Source: Candidatus Woesearchaeota archaeon (GTDB lineage Archaea; Nanobdellota; Nanobdellia; Woesearchaeales; WJKV01). Taken from it: a stretch of 13,618 bases of DNA. Of this stretch, positions 6,204 to 13,534 are shown piece after piece (the stretch's first letter is position 1; each line of letters begins with the position of its first letter). The stretch lies in the NCBI GenBank assembly GCA_019323495.1, contig JAHWHE010000061.1, forward strand, positions 1 to 13,618, read 5' to 3'. The translations under genes were made by a program, and so were the position numbers. The notes under the pieces are model-generated. The model made no database searches. It had not been told where the DNA came from and was given only the letters and a program-made list of their open reading frames with translations.

Positions 6204-8678
6204 ATGGCAGACGAATTAGAAAAAACACCTGTGGGAACAACCGAGAAAATAACAGACAGGGCTATAGTCAATGAGATGAAGGAAAGCTTCCTTGATTATG
6301 CGATGAGCGTTATAGTCAGCAGGGCTTTGCCAGACGTCAGGGACGGTCTAAAGCCTGTCCACAGGAGAGTTTTGTTCTCGATGCAGGAATTAGGTCTTTT
6401 GCATAATAAGGCATTCAAGAAAAGTGCGAGGATTGTCGGAGACTGTATGGGTAAGTATCATCCCCACGGCGATGTTGCGATTTATGATTCTCTTGTAAGA
6501 ATGGCGCAGGATTTTTCGTTGCGTTATCCTTTGGTCGATGGCCAGGGAAATTTTGGTTCTATCGACGGGGACCCTCCTGCTGCAATGAGATATACAGAAG
6601 CAAGGATGGCAAGGCTCGCAGAAGAGATCCTGGCAGATCTGGACAAGGACACTGTTGAATTTGGCCAGAATTATGACGGAAACCTGAAAGAGCCGCTTGT
6701 TCTGCCGAGCAAACTGCCTAATCTGCTCGTCAATGGAAGTACAGGAATCGCAGTAGGAATGGCGACCAATATTCCTCCTCATAATATGAATGAAGTTGCA
6801 GATGCAGTCATCGCCCTGATAGATAAGCCTAATATGGAAATTAATGAGCTGAGTAAATTCGTCCACGGGCCGGATTTCCCGACAGCAGGCATAATCTGCG
6901 GAAAGAATGGGATAAGAAATTCCTATGCATTTGGAAGAGGGAGGATTGTTGTAAAAGCAAGAACCCACACAGAAGAGAGGAAAGGAAAAGAATTGATCGT
7001 GGTCACAGAGATTCCATACCAGGTAAACAAGGCGCAAATGATAGAGCAGATTGCGGCACTTGTGAAAGAGGGAAAGGTAGAGGGGATCTCAGACATCAGG
7101 GATGAAAGTAGCAAAGAAGGCATGAGGATAGTTTTTGTCTTGAAAGGCTCGGTGAGCAGTGACGTTGTCTTGAACCAGTTGCTCAAGCACAGCAGGCTGA
7201 GGACCACTTTCGGCACAAACATGCTTGCATTGGTCAACAATGAGCCGAAAACACTTAACCTGAAGGAATTGCTTCAGCATTTCATACATCACAGAAAAGA
7301 GGTCGTGATACGAAGAACTAAATTCGAGCTTGCAGAAGCAAAAGACAAGGCGCACAAACTAGAAGGCCTGAAGATCGCCCTCGATAATATCGATCCTGTT
7401 ATCAAATTAATCAAAGAGGCAGAGAACGCAAATGTCGCTGCAAAAGGCCTGATGGATAATTACGGCATGTCAGAGATACAGGCAAAGACGGTCCTTGACA
7501 TGCGGCTCCAGAGATTGACAGGCCTTGAGCAGGAAAAATTAAGAAAAGACCTTCAGGAGACATTGGAGCTGATAACAAAGCTCGAGACATTGCTCTCTGA
7601 TGAGAAACTAATATTTAATGTCATCAAGGAAGAGACAGCAGAGTTAAAGCAGAAATATGGCGACGAGAGAAAGACAGAGATAAGCGACATAGAAGAGGAA
7701 GAAGAGCTGGAAGACGAATCCTTGATAGAAGAAGAGAACATGGTTGTCACCATCACCCACAACGGCTACGTAAAAAGACTGCCTTTATACACCTACAAGC
7801 AGCAGAAAAGAGGAGGCAAGGGTGTCAGGGGCGCTGGAATGAAAGAAGAGGATTTCATAGAAGATATTTTTGTAGCCTCAACACATTCATATTTGCTGTG
7901 TTTCACTAATACAGGAATTGTCCATTGGCTGAAAGTCTACAATCTTCCAGAAGGCAGCAGGCAGGCAAGAGGGAAAGCAATAGTCAACCTTCTTTCTTTG
8001 AAAGAAGGGGAAAAGCTAGCGACAGTAATTCCTGTGAGAGAATTCCTGCACGACATGAATCTTGTTGCAGTCACTAAAAACGGACTGATAAAGAAGACCA
8101 GTCTTGGGGAATACAGCAGGCCTAGAAAAGGCGGTATCATTGCAATTTCTTTAGAAGAAAATGATCAATTAGTTGAAGTCAAGCTCACATCTGGTGATGA
8201 TGAGATAATGATAGGCACTGCAAAAGGAATGGCAGCAAGGTTCAGCGAGAAAGACGTAAGGCCTATCGGTAGAAGCGGAAAAGGAGTTAGGGGCATCAAA
8301 TTGGGCAAAGATGACAATGTGATAGGTATGATAGTTGTCAAGCCCTCTGATGACATCCTGACAGTCACTGAAAACGGTTATGGGAAAAGGACTTCTGTTG
8401 AGCAGTACAGAAAGATATTCAGGGGCGGAAAAGGCGTCACGAACATAAAGACCTCAGAGAGGAACGGAAACGTTGTCACAATCAATGGCATAACAGACAA
8501 AGATGACATAATGTTTATAAGTAAGAAAGGCATAATAATAAGAACAAGTGCAAAAGGCGTCAGCAGGATAGGAAGGGCAACACAGGGTTTCAGGTTGATG
8601 AAATTGACTCAAGGAGATTCGGTTGTCGCTGCTGCGAAATTTGTAAGCGAAGAATTCGAAAATAATAATGGAGGATAA
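6204..8678 (+). CDS. gyrA: DNA gyrase subunit A
   Basis: The 824-aa product is a full-length type IIA topoisomerase A subunit that cuts and rejoins both strands; with GyrB it introduces negative supercoils using ATP. The winged-helix/tower domain covers about 20-500, with ALPDVRDGLKPVHRR (41-55), KYHPHGD (84-90), and the DNA-linking Tyr130 in AAMRYTEARM. A GMATNIPPHN motif lies at 185-194, and EGLKIALDNID (387-397) begins the coiled-coil region. The C-terminal beta-pinwheel (about 511-815) shows six blade-like repeats. It carries a GyrA box, QKRGGKG (534-540), which argues for gyrase rather than topoisomerase IV. The usual quinolone-site Ser (E. coli 83) is Val91; the acidic Asp95 is kept. 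No intein is present. Gyrase in archaea is generally regarded as acquired from bacteria. gyrB is not in the window. Confidence 0.97.
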   Translation: MADELEKTPVGTTEKITDRAIVNEMKESFLDYAMSVIVSRALPDVRDGLKPVHRRVLFSMQELGLLHNKAFKKSARIVGDCMGKYHPHGDVAIYDSLVRMAQDFSLRYPLVDGQGNFGSIDGDPPAAMRYTEARMARLAEEILADLDKDTVEFGQNYDGNLKEPLVLPSKLPNLLVNGSTGIAVGMATNIPPHNMNEVADAVIALIDKPNMEINELSKFVHGPDFPTAGIICGKNGIRNSYAFGRGRIVVKARTHTEERKGKELIVVTEIPYQVNKAQMIEQIAALVKEGKVEGISDIRDESSKEGMRIVFVLKGSVSSDVVLNQLLKHSRLRTTFGTNMLALVNNEPKTLNLKELLQHFIHHRKEVVIRRTKFELAEAKDKAHKLEGLKIALDNIDPVIKLIKEAENANVAAKGLMDNYGMSEIQAKTVLDMRLQRLTGLEQEKLRKDLQETLELITKLETLLSDEKLIFNVIKEETAELKQKYGDERKTEISDIEEEEELEDESLIEEENMVVTITHNGYVKRLPLYTYKQQKRGGKGVRGAGMKEEDFIEDIFVASTHSYLLCFTNTGIVHWLKVYNLPEGSRQARGKAIVNLLSLKEGEKLATVIPVREFLHDMNLVAVTKNGLIKKTSLGEYSRPRKGGIIAISLEENDQLVEVKLTSGDDEIMIGTAKGMAARFSEKDVRPIGRSGKGVRGIKLGKDDNVIGMIVVKPSDDILTVTENGYGKRTSVEQYRKIFRGGKGVTNIKTSERNGNVVTINGITDKDDIMFISKKGIIIRTSAKGVSRIGRATQGFRLMKLTQGDSVVAAAKFVSEEFENNNGG

Positions 8679-8679
8679 A

Positions 8680-9036
8680 ATGGGCATACTCAAATGGCTT
8701 AAGAGAACTCCTCAGAAAAAAAAGAGGAAAACAGATCTGATAAGAGAACTACCTAACGAAGAAATAGAAGATGATTCAGTCGATCCTTTTGAAGAAGGGA
8801 TTGAGCTGGGCTACGAAAGGGATGAAAACAGGACTTTTGATGAGTCTGTTCTTGAAGGAGACACTTATGGGAGTGTAAGCGAAACAGAGATAAAGAAAGG
8901 AAAAGCCAGAAAGACAACTAGAAAGGCAAGAAAAAAGCCTGTCAAGAGAAAAACCAAAACAAAAGCTAAACCAAAGAAGGCTGCAAAAAGAAAAACTAAG
9001 AAAAAGACAGTAAGAAGAAAAAAGAGAAAAAGATAA
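8680..9036 (+). CDS. Small protein with extremely basic C-terminal tail
   Basis: The 118-residue product has three parts: a short amphipathic basic start (MGILKWLKRTPQKKKRK), an acidic middle (about 22-70, rich in Glu and Asp), and a tail (71-118) in which I count 31 Lys or Arg out of 48, with Ala, Pro and Thr as spacers. This composition resembles histone H1-type tails and other non-specific nucleic-acid-binding tails. No folded domain is visible. ATG at 8680 is chosen over an in-frame ATG at 8668 because GGAGG (8670-8674) is ideally spaced before it; the start is 1 nt past the gyrA stop codon. Placement directly behind gyrA fits a chromatin or DNA-topology role, but this is inference; an RNA-binding or ribosome-related role is equally possible. 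Confidence 0.8.
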   Translation: MGILKWLKRTPQKKKRKTDLIRELPNEEIEDDSVDPFEEGIELGYERDENRTFDESVLEGDTYGSVSETEIKKGKARKTTRKARKKPVKRKTKTKAKPKKAAKRKTKKKTVRRKKRKR

Positions 9037-9041
9037 AAACA

Positions 9042-9722
9042 ATGTCTAAAAAGAGGTATACAAAATACATACTATTCGCAGGAATTCTTTATTTTTTAAT
9101 TATAATTCTTCTTGATTTTTTATTAGGAGTCCGGGCGTATTATTATGAAAGCATTGCATTCTGCTTGTTGTTGATTGGATTATATGCATTTTATGAAAAA
9201 TTAAGATTGAACACACCTTTGTTTATCCTGCTTATTTTCGCTACAGGAATCCACAGTCTTGGGGTTTTTGGCTGGTATAATGTCTCTCCTGTCGGGATTC
9301 CTTGGGACTATGTGACGCATTTTTTTCCGTTCATAATTGTGGCTGTGTTTTTCTTTCATTTCCTTAGCCAGTACATGAGCGAGAAATTCACTTTCAAAGC
9401 CCTGATCATCATTTTATTGGTGTTTTTTGCAACACTTGGAATAGGTTCTGCTGTGGAGAATGTAGAATATGTCGGCTATCTTATTTTAGGTCCTGGAGAA
9501 GGCGGATTGAAATTCGGCACAGGCGATGTTTCAAATGTGAAAGATGTAGAAAGAAGCATAGAGATAACAGTCGGTGGATGGTATAACACGATGAGAGATC
9601 TGATAAATAATCTCCTGGGTGCAGTGGTGGGAACAGTTTCTATGGCAGTTTACAAGTACTGCATCCCAAAGAAAAAGAAACCAGAGCGCATCATAAAACG
9701 CAAGGCAAGAAAACTAAGATAG
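9042..9722 (+). CDS. Polytopic membrane protein, possibly DUF2238/YjdF-like
   Basis: About six membrane helices are visible (near 9-28, 34-50, 57-75, 91-109, 117-135 and 187-206), with a basic C-terminal tail (209-226). Polar residues lie within or beside the helices in a pattern like DUF2238/YjdF-type membrane proteins: WDYVTHF (88-94), SAVENVEY (136-143) and RDLINNLLGAVVGT (185-198). The biochemical function of that family is unknown to me, and the assignment is tentative. The gene begins 5 nt after the basic-protein stop codon and is probably the last gene of the plus-strand unit. Its stop codon directly abuts the stop codon of the convergent ATPase gene with no base between them. Confidence 0.78.
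   Translation: MSKKRYTKYILFAGILYFLIIILLDFLLGVRAYYYESIAFCLLLIGLYAFYEKLRLNTPLFILLIFATGIHSLGVFGWYNVSPVGIPWDYVTHFFPFIIVAVFFFHFLSQYMSEKFTFKALIIILLVFFATLGIGSAVENVEYVGYLILGPGEGGLKFGTGDVSNVKDVERSIEITVGGWYNTMRDLINNLLGAVVGTVSMAVYKYCIPKKKKPERIIKRKARKLR
9668..9680 (-). terminator. Possible terminator of the minus-strand ATPase operon
   Basis: On the minus strand this reads TTTCTTTTTCTTT, about 45 nt past the stop codon of the ATPase gene. It is antisense to the Lys-rich codons of the convergent membrane gene. Because the two stop codons touch, any terminator of the operon must lie inside the opposing gene. Confidence 0.3.
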
Positions 9723-10661
9723 TCATTCATATTTTCCGCACTTGCTTCCCAAGTGGGCAACGTGCTTGTCTTCTTCTGATAATTTAACTATCTCGCATTT
9801 ATTCGGGCAGTCGCTGCATTCAAAAGAATCTACAGTAAGATTTTTGTCAGCAATATTGAAACCTTTGAATCTTGTTTCTTCTATTCCGCTGTTTTTTGCG
9901 ATCAACGCAGAACCGATTGCTCCCATCACGTCGTGATATTTTGGAACAATTACATTGACGCCGAGAAAATCTTCAAATGATTTTTTAATGCCCTTGTTTG
10001 CAGCGACTCCTCCTTGCAAGACAACAGGCTCGATAATATCTTTTCCTTTCGCGACATTGTTCATGTAATTTCTCACTAGGGCCCTGCACAAGCCGTTGAT
10101 GATGTCTTCTCTTTTGTGCCCCATTATCTGCTTGTTGATGACATCGCTCTCTGCAAATATGCCGCATCGTCCTCTTATAGTCAATTCTTTCTTGCTCTTC
10201 AGTGCTTCGTCACCGAACTTTTCAATCTCTAGTCCGAGACGCGCTGCTTGCTGGTCCAGAAAACTTCCTGTTCCTGCTGCGCAGACAGTATTCATTGCGA
10301 AATCAACAACAGAACCGTCCTTCACCAGGATGATCTTGCTGTCCTGGCCTCCTATCTCTAAAATTGTCCTGACATCAGGAACAAAATGTACAGTGCCCGT
10401 AGCATGGCTCGTAATCTCGTTCTTCACAACATCTGCGCCTATGATGTTTGCGACCAAGAATCTCGCACTGCCAGTACAGCAGACTCCGCTGATCACAAGA
10501 TTAGGAAGCAGTTTTTTAAGTTTCTTGAACTCACTCTGCAGTGTTTCTATAGGCCTTCCTTGTACTCTTGCGTATGAAGTATAGACTACTCCTTTGTCGT
10601 CTACAACAGCGATATTGCAGCTTACACTTCCCACGTCCACTCCAAGATGTGCCTTGTTCAT
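9723..10661 (-). CDS. BadF/BadG/HgdC-type ATPase (CoA-dehydratase activator family)
   Basis: This 312-aa protein belongs to the actin/HSP70-like ATPases that use a [4Fe-4S] cluster and ATP to push an electron at low potential into a partner enzyme, as for 2-hydroxyacyl-CoA dehydratase and benzoyl-CoA reductase. Visible are the phosphate-binding GVDVGSVSCNIAVVD (7-21), LEIGGQDSKI (101-110), the adenosine-side VVLQGGVAANKGI (213-225), and the two cluster cysteines C127 (TVCAAGTGSF) and C166 (RGRCGIFAESD), at the same numbers as in Acidaminococcus HgdC. An extension beyond the usual ~260 residues holds C282, C285, C289 and C308, a possible second metal site known from the larger fused relatives. 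It is the third gene of an operon, overlapping its upstream neighbour by 4 nt (ATGA). The substrate is unknown. Confidence 0.92.
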   Translation of the reverse strand: MNKAHLGVDVGSVSCNIAVVDDKGVVYTSYARVQGRPIETLQSEFKKLKKLLPNLVISGVCCTGSARFLVANIIGADVVKNEITSHATGTVHFVPDVRTILEIGGQDSKIILVKDGSVVDFAMNTVCAAGTGSFLDQQAARLGLEIEKFGDEALKSKKELTIRGRCGIFAESDVINKQIMGHKREDIINGLCRALVRNYMNNVAKGKDIIEPVVLQGGVAANKGIKKSFEDFLGVNVIVPKYHDVMGAIGSALIAKNSGIEETRFKGFNIADKNLTVDSFECSDCPNKCEIVKLSEEDKHVAHLGSKCGKYE

Positions 10662-11728
10662 TTTTTCAATAAATCAACGAATGCCTCTATCCTTGTATCC
10701 TGATGAGCAACTGTCTCGTGCTCGCCTGACGCCAGGCTCAATAAAGGAACATTGAAATCTTTTGCGATCTTTTTGAATATGACTGAATTAACTATCTCCG
10801 GCATGCACGTGAAATTGTACATGTGGATTATGCCTTTTACTTTTTTCTGCTTTAACATCCTGACTGTATCTCCGACAGCTTCGATTGTCCCGAAAGCCAT
10901 CGGCTTGTCTATGTATCCTTTGGCAAATTTCCGTCTGTATTTAAAGCTTTTTTTGCCCCACGGACCTATACTGCCTCCTTTCCTATAATAGTGGCTCAAG
11001 TAGAAGCTTTTGTAAGGCAGTATGTCTGCATTTCCTAATTTCTCAAAAATGTGCTGGTTCGCTTCATGTTCCAGGATCCTGAACAGGTCTCCAACGACCA
11101 TGACAGGGATTACTTTTTTGCTCCTGTCTGTTTTGATTTTTTTACCAATCTTCTTAATCTTTCTTTTTGCCTTGATCATGCTCGGAATGCTGTTGGCTTT
11201 GTCGATGAGATCCAAGCCTCTTTCCAGTAATTCATTGCATTCTTCCTTGTTTATTGCATACGGGCGCAATTGATTCGCATAATCCTCGAGCCATTCTATG
11301 TAATGTAGTTTTAATACGCCTAATAATTGCACTAGCTTGAACCTGAACATTGTTAAATCAGGAGAAAACTTATTGTAGTCTTTCAGCAATTCTTTCTGTC
11401 CTTTTCCTCCCCAGGCAAGCGTATCAAATTTATAGCCTAATTTTCCAAGTATAGTCTTTGGTCCTGTCATGTACTGCGGAATCCTGCATGCCTCTTCTGC
11501 ATTGCTGTCCATGTGGAATATGATGTCAGCCCCTGCCTCAAGGGCATCATGGTATTCTCCTAGAATGTATTTGAAAGGTTCGCACGCGCTTTCAGGGCTG
11601 TGCTTCACTCCGAACTCTAGTGTTTTTTTCGTGATCTTTGGGGGCACAACCACTTCTAATCCCAATTTCTGCATCATTCCTTTGAATGCAATCCAGCTGT
11701 TTCCCAGATGGTAAAAAGATACTTTCAT
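10658..11728 (-). CDS. CoA-activase-associated protein, COG3581-like, 356 aa
   Basis: The product resembles the C-terminal part of the giant bacterial activase-DUF2229 proteins, related in turn to the cluster-binding dehydratase subunits. Recognisable elements are an early Rossmann-like part with HSPESACEPFKYILGEY (43-59, C49), DSNAEEACRIPQY (74-86, C81), a mid-protein VVGDLFRILEHEAN (211-224), YNFTCMPE (304-311, C308), and the terminal QDTRIEAFVDLL (343-354). C49, C81 and C308 are candidate iron-sulfur ligands. A basic segment (187-205, Lys-rich) sits between the two halves. It overlaps both neighbours by 4 nt (ATGA), so the three products are probably made in step and form one complex. The exact reaction is not known for this family. 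Confidence 0.85.
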   Translation of the reverse strand: MKVSFYHLGNSWIAFKGMMQKLGLEVVVPPKITKKTLEFGVKHSPESACEPFKYILGEYHDALEAGADIIFHMDSNAEEACRIPQYMTGPKTILGKLGYKFDTLAWGGKGQKELLKDYNKFSPDLTMFRFKLVQLLGVLKLHYIEWLEDYANQLRPYAINKEECNELLERGLDLIDKANSIPSMIKAKRKIKKIGKKIKTDRSKKVIPVMVVGDLFRILEHEANQHIFEKLGNADILPYKSFYLSHYYRKGGSIGPWGKKSFKYRRKFAKGYIDKPMAFGTIEAVGDTVRMLKQKKVKGIIHMYNFTCMPEIVNSVIFKKIAKDFNVPLLSLASGEHETVAHQDTRIEAFVDLLKK

Positions 11729-12627
11729 TTTTTCCTTCCTTTTACAACGTCCACAAACGCTTCTATCCTAGTTTTAATCCTTGTCTCGTTCTGCGACTCG
11801 TCAACATTCAACACAAGAACAGGCTTCTCGCTGTTTTCATTGATGACCTGCTCCTGGAATAAGAAACAAGGCCCGCAGCTGAAAGGCATTATGTAGATTA
11901 TTCCGTCTATGTCCTTCCAGTCAACTGCATCAATAAATCTGTCTACCAGATCCTGTTCGACTTCCCATCTTATTTCAAAACCCGCAGTTTTCCTGTCTAT
12001 CGGAGATCTTCTCCTTGGATAATTCATATCGACTAATAGTGCGTTTTCTTTTTCTAAATATTCAGGAATGTTCATCAGACAGAATTTGTCATTTGTTACA
12101 TAATCTGCACCGACAAGAGCGATTCTGTATTTTGCTTTTTTCCATTTTTCACCATGCCTGAATCCTTTCTTGCTTTCATTTTTTGAATCCTCATTCCAGG
12201 CAGCCTGGATTGCGGCCTGCATCTTTTTTTCGCTTGTTTTGAATTTCTTTTTCATCATCTCGAACAAGCCGGCGCGCATCTGAGGATTGTCAGTGCCAAT
12301 CTTTGCTGCCAAAATTTTTAAACCTGGAAACATGTTCTTGATTAGATAAGGAAGTGCCATGTGGTAAGAACATTGGAACTGTCTTCCTCCGCTCATGCTT
12401 GGAATAAAAATATAGTCAACCTTGTCTTTTAGTTCTAGAACATGCCCGACATAGATCTTTATTGCGAAACACAGATCAGTGTCGCTGTTCTTCACGCCGT
12501 TGTCAACTATCTGTTTTGTTGTTTCAGGCGAAAATACAACATCAAAACCAAGTTCTTCAAAGAATGTCTTCCATAATAGGCCGTAGGATTGACCATAACC
12601 TGCACTTGGAATGCCTATCGTAACCAT
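11725..12627 (-). CDS. DUF2229 / CoA-enzyme-activase-like protein, 300 aa
   Basis: The N-terminus reads IGIPSAGYGQSYGLLWKTFF, matching the start of the DUF2229 (COG3580-type) domain; DLCFAIKIYVGHV (51-63, C53) and DKVDYIFIPSMSG (68-80) are further family blocks. Later come C86, C183, the pair SCGPC (250-254), and the closing TRIEAFVDVV (286-295), which matches the end of the 356-aa protein and shows that the two are related. Length is about that of a single module of the fused bacterial version. It is the first gene of the operon; the ATG at 12627 lies about 27 nt from a TATA box, so the message is probably leaderless. The role is unknown, but a metallocluster-bearing partner of the ATPase is the likely reading. 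Confidence 0.87.
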   Translation of the reverse strand: MVTIGIPSAGYGQSYGLLWKTFFEELGFDVVFSPETTKQIVDNGVKNSDTDLCFAIKIYVGHVLELKDKVDYIFIPSMSGGRQFQCSYHMALPYLIKNMFPGLKILAAKIGTDNPQMRAGLFEMMKKKFKTSEKKMQAAIQAAWNEDSKNESKKGFRHGEKWKKAKYRIALVGADYVTNDKFCLMNIPEYLEKENALLVDMNYPRRRSPIDRKTAGFEIRWEVEQDLVDRFIDAVDWKDIDGIIYIMPFSCGPCFLFQEQVINENSEKPVLVLNVDESQNETRIKTRIEAFVDVVKGRKK

Positions 12628-12650
12628 ATGTGCTTCACGATTATACTGCC

Positions 12651-12660
12651 TTTATAAAAC
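12651..12660 (-). promoter_or_regulatory. TATA box of the DUF2229-ATPase operon
   Basis: The minus strand reads GTTTTATAAA; the core TTTATAAA (12651-12658) is centred about 27 nt before the ATG at 12627, the spacing for a leaderless transcript. Confidence 0.6.
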
Positions 12661-12692
12661 TTGCCATTAACCATTATTGAAAAGTAACAAAA

Positions 12693-12702
12693 CTTAATAA
12701 AC
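12693..12702 (+). promoter_or_regulatory. TATA box of the nucleotidyltransferase gene
   Basis: CTTAATAAAC is centred about 27 nt upstream of the ATG at 12725. No Shine-Dalgarno precedes that ATG, so a leaderless start is likely. The 97-bp divergent gap holds this box and the one for the minus-strand operon. Confidence 0.5.
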
Positions 12703-12724
12703 TTCAGGGCAAACTGCTAACTGC

Positions 12725-13531
12725 ATGAAATTCAAAGAAAAAGAGGTTCCTAGTCCTACTAAACACGCTTATCATGAACAGGACATAAGGATAGCGCTGG
12801 AATTCGCAAAAAAAGTCTACACAGAACTGCCTGAACTTGTCAAGGTCATTGCGATATTTGGGAGCACTGCCCGGGCAAAGGACACAAAAGGCAGCGATGT
12901 TGATATTCTTATAGTGATCGATGATGTCCATCTGCAATTGACACCAGAACTGATGGAGACATACAAGATCATAGTTGACAACAAGATTGCAGACACCAGC
13001 AACCGTCTTCATGTCATATCATTGAAATTAACAACATTCTGGGAATATGTCAGATCAGGGGATCCAGTTGCAATAAATATCTTGCGCGATGGATACGCAC
13101 TGATTGACAGCGGCTTCTTCGACCCTCTGCAGGCACTATTGTTCAGGGGGAGGATAAGGCCGACACAGGAAGCAATAAACAATTACTATGGAAAAGCGCC
13201 TGTCACATTGAACAATGCGAACTGGCACGTCCTGCAGGGAACTTTAGACTTGTATTGGGCCGTTATCGATGCTGCGCACGCAGCCCTGATGTCGCAAGGC
13301 TTCATTCCGCCGTCACCTGCGCACGTCCCAGACCTTCTTGAAAAAGAATTGGTGAAAGAAGGAAAACTGGAACAGGAATACATACGAATACTGCGGATGT
13401 TCTATGATCTGATGAAAAAGATAGTTCACAGGGAAATACATTCAATCACAGGACGAGACTATGACAAGTACAGGAAAGACGCTGTCGATTTTGTAGGACG
13501 AATGAAAGACTTCGTGCGAGAGAAAGCGTAA
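12725..13531 (+). CDS. MNT-type nucleotidyltransferase with helical C-terminal domain
   Basis: The 268-aa product has a pol-beta-superfamily minimal nucleotidyltransferase domain (about 20-125). The signature is G46-S47 followed by D58 and D60 in FGSTARAKDTKGSDVDILIV. The third acidic residue expected on a later strand is not obvious: LHVISLK (95-101) has His96 near that place. The C-terminal half (about 145-265) is all-helical, with YWAVIDAAHAALMSQG (177-192), PPSPAHV (195-201) and KKIVHREIHSI (231-241), and looks HEPN-like, though a textbook RX4-6H motif is not clear. MNT and HEPN proteins are known as antitoxin-toxin pairs and as tRNA or protein AMPylation systems; a fused stand-alone gene may instead be a housekeeping enzyme. 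It has its own promoter and no obvious partner. Confidence 0.85.
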   Translation: MKFKEKEVPSPTKHAYHEQDIRIALEFAKKVYTELPELVKVIAIFGSTARAKDTKGSDVDILIVIDDVHLQLTPELMETYKIIVDNKIADTSNRLHVISLKLTTFWEYVRSGDPVAINILRDGYALIDSGFFDPLQALLFRGRIRPTQEAINNYYGKAPVTLNNANWHVLQGTLDLYWAVIDAAHAALMSQGFIPPSPAHVPDLLEKELVKEGKLEQEYIRILRMFYDLMKKIVHREIHSITGRDYDKYRKDAVDFVGRMKDFVREKA

Positions 13532-13534
13532 ACT

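Noticed and set aside
5968..6219. An 83-codon plus-strand open frame inside the scpB tail
   Set aside because: It is the shifted frame of the polypurine tract; its Lys/Arg/Gly composition follows from the repeat-like codons and it overlaps a well-supported gene.
6390..7037. A 215-codon minus-strand open frame inside gyrA
   Set aside because: It is a shadow of the conserved gyrA coding strand; its Cys/Ile/Arg-rich product has no domain.
10096..10584. A 162-codon plus-strand open frame
   Set aside because: It lies antisense to the clearly conserved HgdC-like ATPase and has no family features.
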